Source of the DNA: Tieghemiomyces parasiticus
Taxonomy: Eukaryota > Kickxellomycota > Dimargaritomycetes > Dimargaritales > Dimargaritaceae
DNA length: 64,000 bases
Assembly: GCA_027575765.1 (NCBI GenBank)
Contig: JANBPT010000109.1
Location: 1-64,000, forward strand
Direction of reading: 5' to 3'
In this document: positions 10,384 through 21,500 of the stretch, piece after piece
Layout: each line of letters begins with the position of its first letter
How positions within the stretch are numbered: the first letter of the stretch is position 1
Position numbers and translations under genes: made by a program
The notes under the pieces: model-generated
What the model saw: the letters and a program-made list of their open reading frames with translations, nothing else
Databases searched by the model: none
What the model was told of the DNA's origin: nothing

Positions 10384-12005
10384 ATGCAACTGTAATCGAC
10401 CCTGGCCTGGCTTGCTGCGAGCCCTTTCCTGGTTTTGCTATTGCAAAAAGGTCATTCCGGCGTCCAGGCCACTCCTGCAAAGAATCGGCCTAAATCCCCC
10501 CCATACAAAAAGCTTCCGGCCGAGCTAAGGTATCGAGTGGCAAAGCATCTGCCCCACTCCAGCTATGCCAGGCTGATGAATGCAGACCTGCTCTTTTCCC
10601 AACAATCTGGGCGCCGACCTGCGACAGTGATCGCCAAGGTGAGTGTACGGGCAAAGACACCCCGCTGCAGCTTATATTGTGCCACCTTCCTAGATGGTGG
10701 CATATAGTTCTGACTTACCAGTATAGTCCATACCCTAACAGTCCACTTAATGCGGATAAAACGGGGGTTTTTTTTTTGCTCAGAGCTACTGGGCTACAAT
10801 AAGTGGGTAATCTAAACGCACTGGGCACCTAACCTGTTTGCAAACCCCGGTTGTCGCTGATTGCCTCCATCGTACGTTCTAAATTTTAGACGCTTGTCGA
10901 ATTGGGCCTTGCTAACGGACAGTCCTGCCATGGGAAGCCACTGGATGAGAAATCTAGTATCCCCCATATCGTCGCCCTTATCAAACCGTACGTTGATATC
11001 TTCGAGGCCGCTAAGACTTACCTTGTTGTAACAATGGATGCTACTGAACGCTTGGATCTGACCCACACAGACATCAGTTACACCAATACCGATGTTATAG
11101 ATACGTTCGTGCGCTATGTTGGTGACCGTTTCCGCTATATCGACCTGAGCAATTTTATACCGCACGTTCACGGACCAGTCTACCCGATCCTTCTGGCTGC
11201 GTACCAGGGAGAAACCGAGGCAATCTTAAAGTTCATAGGACGGTGTAAGAAAGCAACTATAGTCCGAAAAGTGGCTAGCCAAATCGAAGACCCATATTCT
11301 TTCATTTTCATGACTCGGGACGCTTGCTCAAGTTATATGGGGGCATCAGGGTTGGATATTCAATCCCCTCTTTATGAGGTACTAGCCAAGCAGGTAATTG
11401 CCTTCATGATCAAGGAGGGGCGTCTAGATAGTCTTGTGGAATTCACCAAGTCCGTGCAAGACGAGCCACTAATGTGGAATAATGAATACTCGAAAATCGT
11501 AGGCATGCTGCTGCTCGAGGCTGGCTACGTAACTACCACTGATGAGGAGCCAACGGTCCCCCAATGGCCATCTTCGGACACCTTACCCATGAGGGATGAG
11601 ACCCGTGAAGAGTTGACCTCCTCCTTGAAATCGGTACTTGAAGATTTACCTTCATATCAGCAGTTGTGCGCAGACGAACTCGGCCTAGCTACTGCCCACG
11701 AAGTCCTCCGGCGCGCTTATCCGGGTAGTCGAAAAATGAACTTCCCCGGGTGCAAGTATCATTTCTACGATACCCGTTACTTTTATTTTGCGCGTATTGG
11801 TAAAAAGATACACTTTTATGTGCGTACAAACACGGACGATCTGATCCCCGAGCAACGGAATAGCTTGGAGTCAGTGGACAGTAGCACCGTCCCCGACTAC
11901 AGATTCGGTCCCACCGGCGCTGATTTCCCGATCCCGACGGAGCCGTTCATCGTTGATAAGGATCATGTGGAACAGCCCGCACGCAGCATTCTGTTTGGAT
12001 TTTAA
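10384..12005 (+). pseudogene. putative secreted protein with an F-box-like segment, premature stop at codon 4
   Basis: Two exons (10384..10638 and 10890..12005) give a 457-codon frame through GTGAGT/TTTTAG sites, with continuous sense ATVIAK-TLVELG across the junction. The first ATG after the TATA box begins M-Q-L and is followed at once by TAA. The same frame then continues as an evident signal peptide core (STLAWLAASPFLVLLL) and stays open for 450 codons. A single C-to-T change (CAA to TAA) would explain this. Residues about 33-58 (KLPAELRYRVAKHLP) resemble an F-box-like helix pair. The rest, rich in aromatic and acidic residues, matches no family I recognise. The long intact frame argues for a recent lesion, a sequencing error, stop readthrough, or a minor downstream start such as the TTG at 10435. 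Confidence 0.6.
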
Positions 12006-15000
12006 GTTCGCCAGTCCTCCAATGGCCCAAACTGACCCTCTAACGTGTTATAGCAGTCCTGTACGGTGTCCCAGGATTGTCAAAGCATCCTGATGATCAT
12101 TCCGGCATTTCTGGTATGGAATTGTCTATCAATCAATGCTTGGTAGTATCCTTGACACCGCCCCTGTGCCTGGTGGGCTTGGAAAACGATGGGGATAGCC
12201 ATGCAACTCGCGCCATAAATACTGCGGATAGCTTTTCCTCTGGGAAAATACCGAACCATACCAATAGCTGGCGGTGTGGTCGTATTGGGTTAGGCATGTA
12301 ATATAGTAGGCCATGACATCTCTAGGTTAGCGTCCAATGCGCTCCATAGTCTAAGCGAATTCAGAGCGCCCTGGTTCGTACAGAGACTCCACCAACATAT
12401 GATTCTGTAATGAGTCAAGTGTAAGTAGCTGCCAGGAAGCTTAACTTGAATGACATGGCAGATGGACGAAAGGCATTCGATTAAGCAGAACCACCAAAAA
12501 ATATGATCGGCGTTACCCCTTTAGTGGCGCATAGCTGCAACTCGACCACCAGACGAGATATACAGGATGGATAAGGGGTATCGGGAAGATCCTTCCGGAG
12601 ACCTAGACCTTGGAAATCCTACAGTACCAATGACCTAACGGAAGATGAAGGTGGCAGAATGACGGCCGTGGTATCAGATCTACTGGGATATATTGGTTGT
12701 CATTGGGACGGGTAAGTATCGTTAATCTGATAGCAAAGCTTGAATGGGTGAGGGAGTCGGAGATATAGTGTAGAGTACCCCGTCACAATTACAGCCGGCT
12801 ACTGCTAACGGGTGACCCGCGACGATGGCCTCAGGTGGCGTCACTGGACGCTGTGGCAACCGGAAGGCAATCACCGGCAGCAGCGGAGTCCATTAGGCAG
12901 CCGATCCTACAATCCAGCTATGGGTGTTGTTGCCCGTCATTGAGGTCATGGGGAGACCAATGGTGGATGGTGGTATGCAACTTTCGGTCTCTACATAGAA
13001 CTGCCTGCACGGTGGTAGGGGAAGCGTGGCAAGTCCGATATGTCTACCCGTTGGCTCGTTGATGCATCATCAACTCTAGCACGGGCTGAAGCATGCGCCC
13101 TTTAGGTTCATCAGTTGTATACACGGGATGGTCTAATCTGCTTGCGTTTTGGAGCAAGCAGTGGCCCATGTGAAAGTGGGCTAACCGTGTCAAGCTTGTG
13201 GTGAAGCAGCTTGCAGTAGAGCCCGGTTAGGCTGCGTGGTAGGTGTAAACTTAACAAGTAAACAATACTAGCCGTTAAGCTTAACTGGTGGTGCGAATCG
13301 TAGACGGTGTGATGACTGCCATGTATTGAATAGCGACGGTAAGTCTTTAAAGCTCAAACAATAGCCGGTATCATTCACAACGGCTACTTGGCTGGACCCA
13401 GGAGAGGTCCAGGATGACAGTACGGGCGGGGCCGGGGGCCAACAGGAATAAGGGGAACAGTTGGTGGTCATTAGATCAGGAATAAAGAAGAAAAGAAGAC
13501 AAGGCCCTGGAAGGAGTCGAAGGCGGCACTCTGTTTGGATAATGACGGCGATGGAAGGGTGGGGCCACCGTGCGGATAGGAAGATATACTTTTCATTAAC
13601 CAGCAACTATAACGCGCAGCCACCAAGGCTGGGTGGCTCTGTCTGGGTTGGAGAGGCAGCCGACTGGCCTCACTTGGGATACGGGTCAGGGGGGCAGGGT
13701 TCTAGGCTACGACAACGAGAATTGCTACAAAAAAAGGAGGAGGGGCCTAGATGGCCGTGATAAGGTACGGAAGGGTAAGAAGTAGAAACTGGCCATTTTC
13801 CTTGCCGGTGTGTACGAGTGACTGGGGAAAGAGTAGGTGTGTTGTAAGTGACTTACCAGCTTGTGCATGTCGTGATGTGAGGTCGTTTAGGCAACCGTAG
13901 GTACCAATGCCCACAAAACAATTACACCAAGCCTTAGTACAACTCTCCCTGTGGCAAAAGGCTACCCAATGAGTCGTTAAAAGGTCGTCATTGTGCACCC
14001 TAAGTAAATATAAAGCCCTTCAGTCCATTTCTCAATAAACTACTACTGTGGTACCCATAAACCACGCACTCCACCGCTGCTCCCACTACGCCCCCCGCTG
14101 CCCTTCCTGGTTTCTATCTCGGTTGCTTTCCCAGTACATGAGGATTTCCATCCAACTACGAATACACCTCTAACTACCAACTAACAAGGCGACCTAACAG
14201 CTTGCACATGAAATTCGACTGTAGCAACTCGACGACCCCAGCCTCTCTCGGACTAAACCCCCGTCTGCCACTAACTCTCTTGTGCTGTCTGGTACTTGTA
14301 GAAAACAGTTTTCTTCCTAAGCCCCTCGCTCGTTTATCTTCTCTCTACTATACTATCGTATTCTAACGTCGCCACTACGCTGCCTCCGTTGCAACATAGA
14401 ACTTTATCGGACTTCTCTCTCAAATGTCTTGGACCATTTAGAGGCATCATAAATTCGTATCAGTAAACTAAGTCTAGCAAAGATAGCATTGCAAGTGATA
14501 TATTACTTAAGGCTGGCAGAAATGTGAGACTAAAGGGCCCCCGCAGCGGTATACAACTAGGCTCATCGGAACAACCGAGAAGTACCACCTATGACTTACC
14601 CCTGCCAGCCAACGGACCATGGGCGTCATCCTTCCGTGACGTACATCTTCCATTTTGGGCGGCTTCCTACGCGTGGCCTCTCTTCCGTGGTTTCAATCCG
14701 ACTTCTCGTCAAAACCACAAAACTTACAGCAGAGTACCTACGGACCGCACACATGTGGTCTAGTGCCCCCTTCTCGCTGCCTTCTCTCTCCCCTTTGTGT
14801 ACATTATGGAAACATCTCATCCGCCATGGGAAATCCTCGATGCAGAACTTCAGCCTACCAGATATCCCAGTCTACCACTAGTGCTGCTGGCTGGCCAGGT
14901 TAGAGGGTTGGGCCTGGCCTGGATCAGGCTGCAGCTTGTCTGCTCACAGGATTTCACCTTGGGCATCGTGTTTTAAAGGGTGCCGAGTCTACAAGCGCCA

Positions 15001-15350
15001 GAAAACTGATTGATGGAGTGACATGGGGGTGACCGACCGCCTACCACCAGGGCTGATGGCAGCAGCCTGATGTATCAGCACGTAGGGAGGGGGGACATGT
15101 AACAAAATTCAGTCTAGCGTCCGCCGTATCCAAGTCATTGCTCTAATTGATAAGCATAAATCACTGATAAATGGTAGTGGCCTATACCACACCCTTCTAT
15201 CAATACCAATTTTCATTAATACCGGGCTTGGGATGGGTATACTTGGGGCTACCCTAGCCAAGCCAGAAATTGAACTAGTATAAAGCGTCATCTTTTCCAT
15301 GTACGATTATGTGGTATACATCACTTCCACCGGCACGCCTCTGTATACCT
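12006..15350. other. gene-poor accessory stretch
   Basis: About 3.3 kb without a supportable gene. Open frames are short, start at non-ATG codons or lack recognisable content. A TTTATATTTA string on the minus strand near 14005 is followed by an ATG that meets a stop after four codons. Decayed repeats are possible but I could not identify any. Confidence 0.35.
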
Positions 15351-15357
15351 TATATAG
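15351..15357 (+). promoter_or_regulatory. TATA box upstream of small Cys-rich ORF
   Basis: TATATAG lies 80 bases before the ATG at 15431, and the interval has the pyrimidine-rich character of fungal leaders. This is part of the reason for keeping the downstream 62-residue ORF. Confidence 0.45.
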
Positions 15358-15430
15358 AACGACCCCATTTACATTCTGCTAATTTTCACCGTCTTCATTT
15401 ACACCATTGCCCCACGTTAATTAGCCTAAC

Positions 15431-15619
15431 ATGTGCCGCCTGATCTACCTCAGTTATACCTGCGGCCATATCATGAGGACCTCAGCTTATGAGTTTTGCG
15501 AAAACGCCACTGTAAACGAAGTGGGGCAACCTATTGGGCCCTGTAAATATAGGGTGATAGCTGCCTTCCACAGCCTGTCTATCCGATGTCCCTATCCTGT
15601 TTGTCCCAGCGAAGAGTGA
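15431..15619 (+). CDS. small cysteine-rich protein, hypothetical
   Basis: An ORF of 62 residues starting with ATG in an A-rich context, 80 bases after a TATA box. It begins MCRLIYLSYTCGHIM and has six cysteines (residues 2, 11, 23, 38, 53 and 58). The pattern of an aromatic residue, x, Cys-Gly-His near the N-terminus followed by spaced cysteines resembles small metal-binding-looking proteins scattered through fungal genomes, which generally have no assigned function. There is no signal peptide. It stands alone between long gene-free stretches and next to LTR remnants, so it could also be chance or a fragment. Confidence 0.45.
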   Translation: MCRLIYLSYTCGHIMRTSAYEFCENATVNEVGQPIGPCKYRVIAAFHSLSIRCPYPVCPSEE

Positions 15620-16090
15620 AACTTTTCGATACATCTAGCTAGATTCTGGTCCACCCGGTCAAAAATAAGGGCGCAAGATAACCACATCACGACATCTAGT
15701 CAAACAACCACTGTCCATATCTACGGTTAAGCTTTTTGTAGTAAATAAATGAATTAAGATCGTTACTTTGGCTTTAATTGGGGCCGAATACCAGCATCTT
15801 ATATATGCAAAATATGATTGCTAAATTTTCATGCAAACTATACTTCTTTTTATGAGATGGCCTTGATGTCTATCAGAAAAGTCTTATCCTGCATTGGTGT
15901 AGAGGACTTTAGTTAACTATCTAACGCACTATTGGGATTGTTATGCCTTACAGACGTTAGCCACAGAATGGTGGCGGCTTGTGTGGTAGGCGTTAACTCG
16001 CCTATAAACGGATAATAAGCGTTGAGCTCAAACTGGGGTGTGGATTGTGGATTGGATGATGTGGTGCCCTAAAGTACTGATCCGATCAGC
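15620..16090. other. AT-rich spacer before LTR sequence
   Basis: AT-rich, no open frame of note, no recognisable feature. It ends at the TGT that begins the first LTR-like sequence. Confidence 0.4.
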
Positions 16091-16568
16091 TGTAGCACTT
16101 CCAGCTCTCTTTTCCTTTTACCTAAACTGCTCCCTTCCTTATACGCCTTCTTCTTATATCTGATGCTCCACTATGGCGATGATAACCTTTCTGATCTGCT
16201 GGATGGCGTCCTCTCCTTGACAGGTGCCTCCGCCTCCATCTATGTAGGGCTTTAGTTCCATCAGCCTTCTTCCTCCTAGCTGATGCGGTAGCTTGGTAGC
16301 TGCCTTTTTATTCGCCTGGGCGCTAGCCCTGCCTCGCACTATTGTCCTTTTGGTTCGCTCTTAACCCAAGCTGTAGCTACTACGCTGGATGCTGGACATC
16401 CTTTGCTATAAAAGACCCTCTGGGTCGCTACTAATAAACGATAGCTTATCCAACATCACCAGTTTCCACCGTTATCATTTCACTCTTTTGTAAGTCACTT
16501 CAGTTCATTAACCTTTTGCCTCTTAGTTTTTAACCGTAGCTTCCTCCAGGGTAGTTTTCCCTACAACA
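16091..16568 (+). repeat. LTR-like sequence, copy 1 (plus orientation)
   Basis: About 478 bases beginning TGTAGCA and ending CTACAACA, the TG...CA form of retrotransposon LTRs. It contains TATAAAA (about 16407), a short GC-rich hairpin-like R region (GACCCTCTGGGTC) and AATAAA close behind, in the promoter/polyadenylation order of an LTR. From about 16366 onward it is nearly identical to the reverse complement of copy 3; its upstream U3-like half is similar but diverged. No matching target-site duplication is visible at its edges. Confidence 0.7.
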
Positions 16569-16665
16569 ATTATGAATCTACCAAAAGTGGTCAATGGAAA
16601 TGCCTTCACAATATAATCTCATTGAAGCATTGATTGATGCTGCATTCCCGCCTCCACGCACCCCA

Positions 16666-17046
16666 TGTCATAGCTTGATCCCGATCAATGATGGCCTACC
16701 TATTTGGTAGTCTACATTATCCTGGCTTCAGGCTTTTACCCATATCTATTATCCCCCCCTCGTCTACCTACTTTCCATATATCCTTCCGATAGGCATTCA
16801 ATCTTCCTGATTATTGAAAGCGCCTTCTTCACTGGCGCCGCCGCCTCTTATCCTTCTAGGACCTTCCTTTCTCTACCCTTGCTTTGGCGGCTACCTAGCC
16901 GCCCTTCTATTCATGCCGGCGCCCGGTCCCGCCACGGCCTGTCGTCCTGGATTCCCCTAGTCCAGGCTGGCTAGTTACTTGGTTGATGTTGGCCATCATT
17001 CAAGTATAAAAGACCTAACGGTCGCCATACAATAAACGACAGAATA
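16666..17046 (+). repeat. LTR-like sequence, copy 2, diverged
   Basis: The core around 16992-17040 (TATAAAAGACC, GGTCGC, then CAATAAACGA) matches the TATA-R-polyadenylation core of copies 1 and 3 in the same order and spacing. The preceding pyrimidine-rich 300 bases resemble their U3 in composition. Outer edges are uncertain; the start is placed at a TGTCATAGC string. It is in the same orientation as copy 1. Confidence 0.45.
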
Positions 17047-17122
17047 TATCCAGACAATAACCCCCCAACCCCCGTTTGAAGTTAAAGTTTTTTTTTTCGT
17101 AGTTTAGTACATTTTGTCCTAC

Positions 17123-17575
17123 TGTCGTAGGGAAAACTACCCTAGAGGACGCTACGGTTAAAAACTAAGAGGTAAAAGGTTAATCCACTGAAGTGACTTA
17201 CAAAAGAGTGAAATGATAAAGGTGGAAACTGGTGATGTTGGATAAGCTATCGTTTATTAGTAGCGACCCAGAGGGTCTTCAATAGCAAAGGATGTCCAGC
17301 ATCCAGCGTAGTAGCTACACCTTGGATTAGAATAGAATCCCGGAACGATAGTGCAAGGCGGAGCTGGCCCCAAAGAATAATGAGAAGGCAGCTGCGCGAC
17401 TGCCGGATCAGTAAGAAGAATAATGAGGGAAGTAGAGCCCTAAAAGGATAGAGGAGGGGACGCCTGTCAAAGTAGAAGACGCCATCCGGTAGATCAGGAA
17501 GGTTGGCGTCGCTACAAGGGAATATCGAATGTGGGGATAGGCTAACGAAGGTGGGAATGAGGTCGAGATGCCACA
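17123..17575 (-). repeat. LTR-like sequence, copy 3 (minus orientation)
   Basis: The reverse complement starts TGTGGCATC at 17575 and ends CTACGACA at 17123 (453 bases). Its last 200 bases are an inverted copy of 16366-16568 with only scattered differences. The TATA position is altered (CTATTGAAGA instead of CTATAAAAGA), so its promoter is probably dead. The U3 half aligns with copy 1 in blocks such as GGATGGCGTC and TTGACAGG. Together copies 1 and 3 form a large inverted repeat with a loop of about 550 bases. Confidence 0.7.
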
Positions 17576-18592
17576 ACTGACCGGATCAATGGTTTAGGGC
17601 ACCACAAACCTTAAAGTTGGAGAAAGAGACGATATAAAGCGATGGGTAGGGCGCTAGCCAACGACGCCGTCAATACAAGTTACACCTCAACTCGTAATGT
17701 CTTGCAGCGCTCTCTTCTCGTCCATGGCTGCAAAGGAACGCCAAGTAAATTATTTATTGACCTTGCCAGCCTGTTTTGCCGCCCACTCGGCCCTGGGCTA
17801 GTTGGATTTTACCTCCGTCTTTCACGCTGAAGGGTACCAGAACGCACTATAGCGCCATTGCCGTTTACAACTAAATCACGATGTAGCTAAGAATCACGCG
17901 ATAGTCATACAATAGGACGTAAACAGTTCCTGGTATGTCTTGCCAAGGTAGTAGTGGAAACCTATAACTGCGGCTGGTTAGGTCCATTATCCTGCATCCA
18001 CCACGTCAATGAAAATCGTGTTAGGTTTCACAGGGGAAGCTACCCGTTATTCCCGCTATAGTTGCTACTACATCTCTCCTCTTTCCACTAGCCACAGGTT
18101 GAAATATACTCTGGGCTCACAATACGAAGCCCACGCCATTACTATACCATGGTATGTTGTGTTTAATAGACCTTCAAATTGCAGCGATCAAATCTGAGCC
18201 TCTTCGTCATTGAAAGTCTCGCTCAGAAAGGGGCACACGATATAGTACTCGTCTTAGCTTCCACCCATTACCCCCCGGCTGGACGCAATCTGGTCAAGGA
18301 ATGGCCTGTAGAGTACTTGATACTCGGGGAAGATCACCAGTGCACCACCCTACGCCCCTCGTACAGATCAACACATCGCTTTGCTAGACAACTATGTATT
18401 TCATTTATTGTAGTATACACACCAATGATGCAATAGAGACATTTAATTTTTTCAACAGTGTGCAACATCGATGTCGGTTTTAATTACCTCTTAGCCGTCA
18501 ATGGATATTTAATACTACAAGTTGTGCCATGGTATAGCACGATCCTTTCCTATATTTGACCTTCATTCTACATATTACGTCGAGGCTGGTAC
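17576..18592. other. intergenic, 3' side of BUB1
   Basis: No gene is supported. A 62-codon ATG frame at 17642 and an 85-codon frame at 18179 have no recognisable content. The region between them may contain further transposon debris. It includes the 3' UTR of BUB1. Confidence 0.35.
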
Positions 18593-21500
18593 CTACGCGG
18601 CTCGCTTGAGCAGCTCGTGAACCCGCAAGTTCAGCTGTTTGAGCAGGGTCTTGAGGTTCTTGCTGCTATGGTGAGAATTACCAATCAGGTACTTTTCAAA
18701 CTGTCGCCGCAGGAGGGCCAGACATTGGCACCCTTCGGTACGGGTGAGCGGCCGCGGAGTGGTATCGACCGACGCACCTTGCCCGCCGTACTCGTCGGTA
18801 CTGGATAACAAGGACGACGATGCTGACGCAGTAGACGCGTTGGCAAACGAACCAGCTACCCCTGGTAAGCCACTCGGGTTGTTATTGGCCCGGGCGAGGA
18901 GGATGGGCCCAACGATGGCTGGATTCAATAGGAACCGGAACAGATCCGTCCATAACGTCACCTGCCAGTAGCGTTTCAGGGAAGCAATGGGCATGACGAG
19001 CGGGTAAGGCGTGGCATTTAGGGAGGTCGGATTAATCAAGTCGGGGGACCGGACGGACTGTAGTCGGTCCAAGTAGCGGCCATGCAACAGGGCATGGGCG
19101 ATCCCCGCGAGGCCCAGGTAGTCGAGTTCAAACACCCAAGCATTATGAACTGGGACGGCTGGTGCCACGGCAGCGAGGAGCGGGGAGTCCGGTGGTAGGC
19201 TGTCACGTTGGAGCTTGCGGATACGATGACAAAGGTCGGTGGTGGCGAAGGCCGCGTTGGTTTTACGGTCGTTAAGGCCGCGGGGTCGGGAGCGGGAGCG
19301 GGACCGCGGACGAGCACTGGCAGCTGGACCCGCCGTGTCATTCTCCGTGGAGGAGGGCCGGGACGGCAGGTTAGAACCGTTAGCCTCGGCCGGGCCGTCG
19401 TCACCACCGGACTGGCGGTACCGCCGTTGCACCGCTGTATGGAATCCGTCCGTATGCTGCAGCACCGTCCCACCGCCGGTTGGCAGACACGCCAGATCGA
19501 TCGCCCGGCCGAAATCTATTACCAGGATGCCCTTGCCGCCCCATCCCTCACGGCCCTGCGGTGAGTACTGCGCGTTCCACCGACCGAGCACCGTTCCCGT
19601 GGCTGGGGTGGCCCCGAATCCACCCAATTTATACGGCGTTCCGCTGGCCAGGGTACCTTCAGCGCCGTAGGCCAGGCCGCCGCTCCCGGCGCCATCGAAT
19701 CGTAGCATAACGTTATCAGGCTTCAGGTCGGTGTGGGCCACATTGGCGCGGTGGATGGCCTCGACTGTCCGTAGGAGCTCGGCCATAAAGTAGATGGCCA
19801 ACATTTCCTCAACGCCAGTGTCGCTGCCGCCCCCGCCCGGCATGCGGCCGACCCCGCCGCCACCGACACTACCAGCCCCTTCAAAGGCGGCCGCCGGTAG
19901 GGATTTTTGCGTGAGAGGATCGATTCGCCAGGCGTTGATGGCGTCGACGAGGGTTCCGTGCTCGTGGTACGGGGTGACCAGGTAGCTCTCATCACGGAAG
20001 GTGTAGCACTGGGTCGCCCGGACGACCGAGGCGGCCGGTATGGGGTCGAGGCGGCGATGTAGCTGGCCGAGAATAAAGAATTCCCAAGGTGTGCCGCCAA
20101 CCTCGACTTTGAGGGCACGGTAGATACTCTGCGGGGCTTCCGGTAGGTTGGGATCGACAGGCGTCGGGTTTGACCGTTTGACGGCCCCAGCCTTGACACT
20201 AGCTTGATCGGTCAAATGGACGTCATGATCGTCGTCGTCATCGTCGCCGTCCCAATCCATGGCTTCAACGGCCTCGAGATCGGTAACCAGATACACGGCC
20301 GCCTCACCGCCCTCGCCCAATTTGCGCTCGACCGTATATTGGTGTGGACCAAGTTCCACAATTCCCAGCTCCTGGCCGAGCATTTCAGTGTTCATACTGA
20401 GGTCATCGTGATCGAACCGGGCCCGCGTGAGGGCCTGTGTGGTACCGCCACGACCAACTCCGCCGGCCGGTCCGCCGAATCGGCCTCCGCGCTTTAAACA
20501 CAGCTTGCGAATGCGGGCGGCCTGATGACAGGTCAGGTGCGTAAAGTCGTGGAACCCTGGAAGGGTGCGCAGCGTGGTCTGGAAGGCCTGGTACACGTGC
20601 GGGACGAGCGGGCGGAGCTCCTCGGGTGGCTCCGGATCTTTAGGTCGGGCGGCTGATGAGGCCCGTCGGCGGCGGGTCGGGGCAGCTGCATCGTCATCTT
20701 TGGACCCGCTGCCGCGACTTTTCGATCGACTGGGTGGGCGCTGGGCTAGCCGGAACGGATTGCCCGCGTCCCCGTCGTCGAGTGGGAAGGGCTGGCTCTT
20801 TTGGATACCCGTCTTGGCCGTCCAAAGGCCGTCGAAGGGCGGATCGATGCTGGATTCGAGGTCGGAGAGCGAAGTGCGGAACGAGTAAGCCGACTCGTTA
20901 GTGCGCAGCGGGGCGATGGTGGACATGGTATGGTCGGCTTGACTCGGATAAAGGGCTTGGCGGAGGGCGTGTGGGGTATCGGTAATGCCATCGTGGCCGC
21001 CGTCGAACGCGGCGAGGGACCGCGGACGACCAAAATCCAATGCGTTCTCATCACTACCACCTGTTGCGGCCCCTTCGTCAAACATTGTGAACGGTCGTTG
21101 CTGGGATGACGGGCCGCCCGAGCTGCTAGCATCGTGGTCGGAGGATTTCAAATCGACCACTTCGTCACGGAAGACCGGGAAGGCCGTGGGCTTGTGATGA
21201 AGCGGCGTGGGGTCGGGCAACGGCCGGGGCCGGAGCGCTGGGATGGCCGGGGTGGCCTTGGGCTGGAGCACGCTAGCTGGGGTATTGAGTCCAGGGCGGG
21301 CTGGACGGAAGACAGCTGGGGTCCGGGTGGCAGCGGCCAGTGGAGTACTGGGACCAGCGCCGTCGCAAAAGATGGCCATCTTGGCCACGGACCGCGGCGG
21401 TGGCAGCGATGCAGGGAGGGGCGCGGGTGGCGGGCCTTCTTCTGCAGCACTGGCCAGATAGTTCTCGTCTCCAGAGGAGGAATCAGATGTGCCGGGGAGA

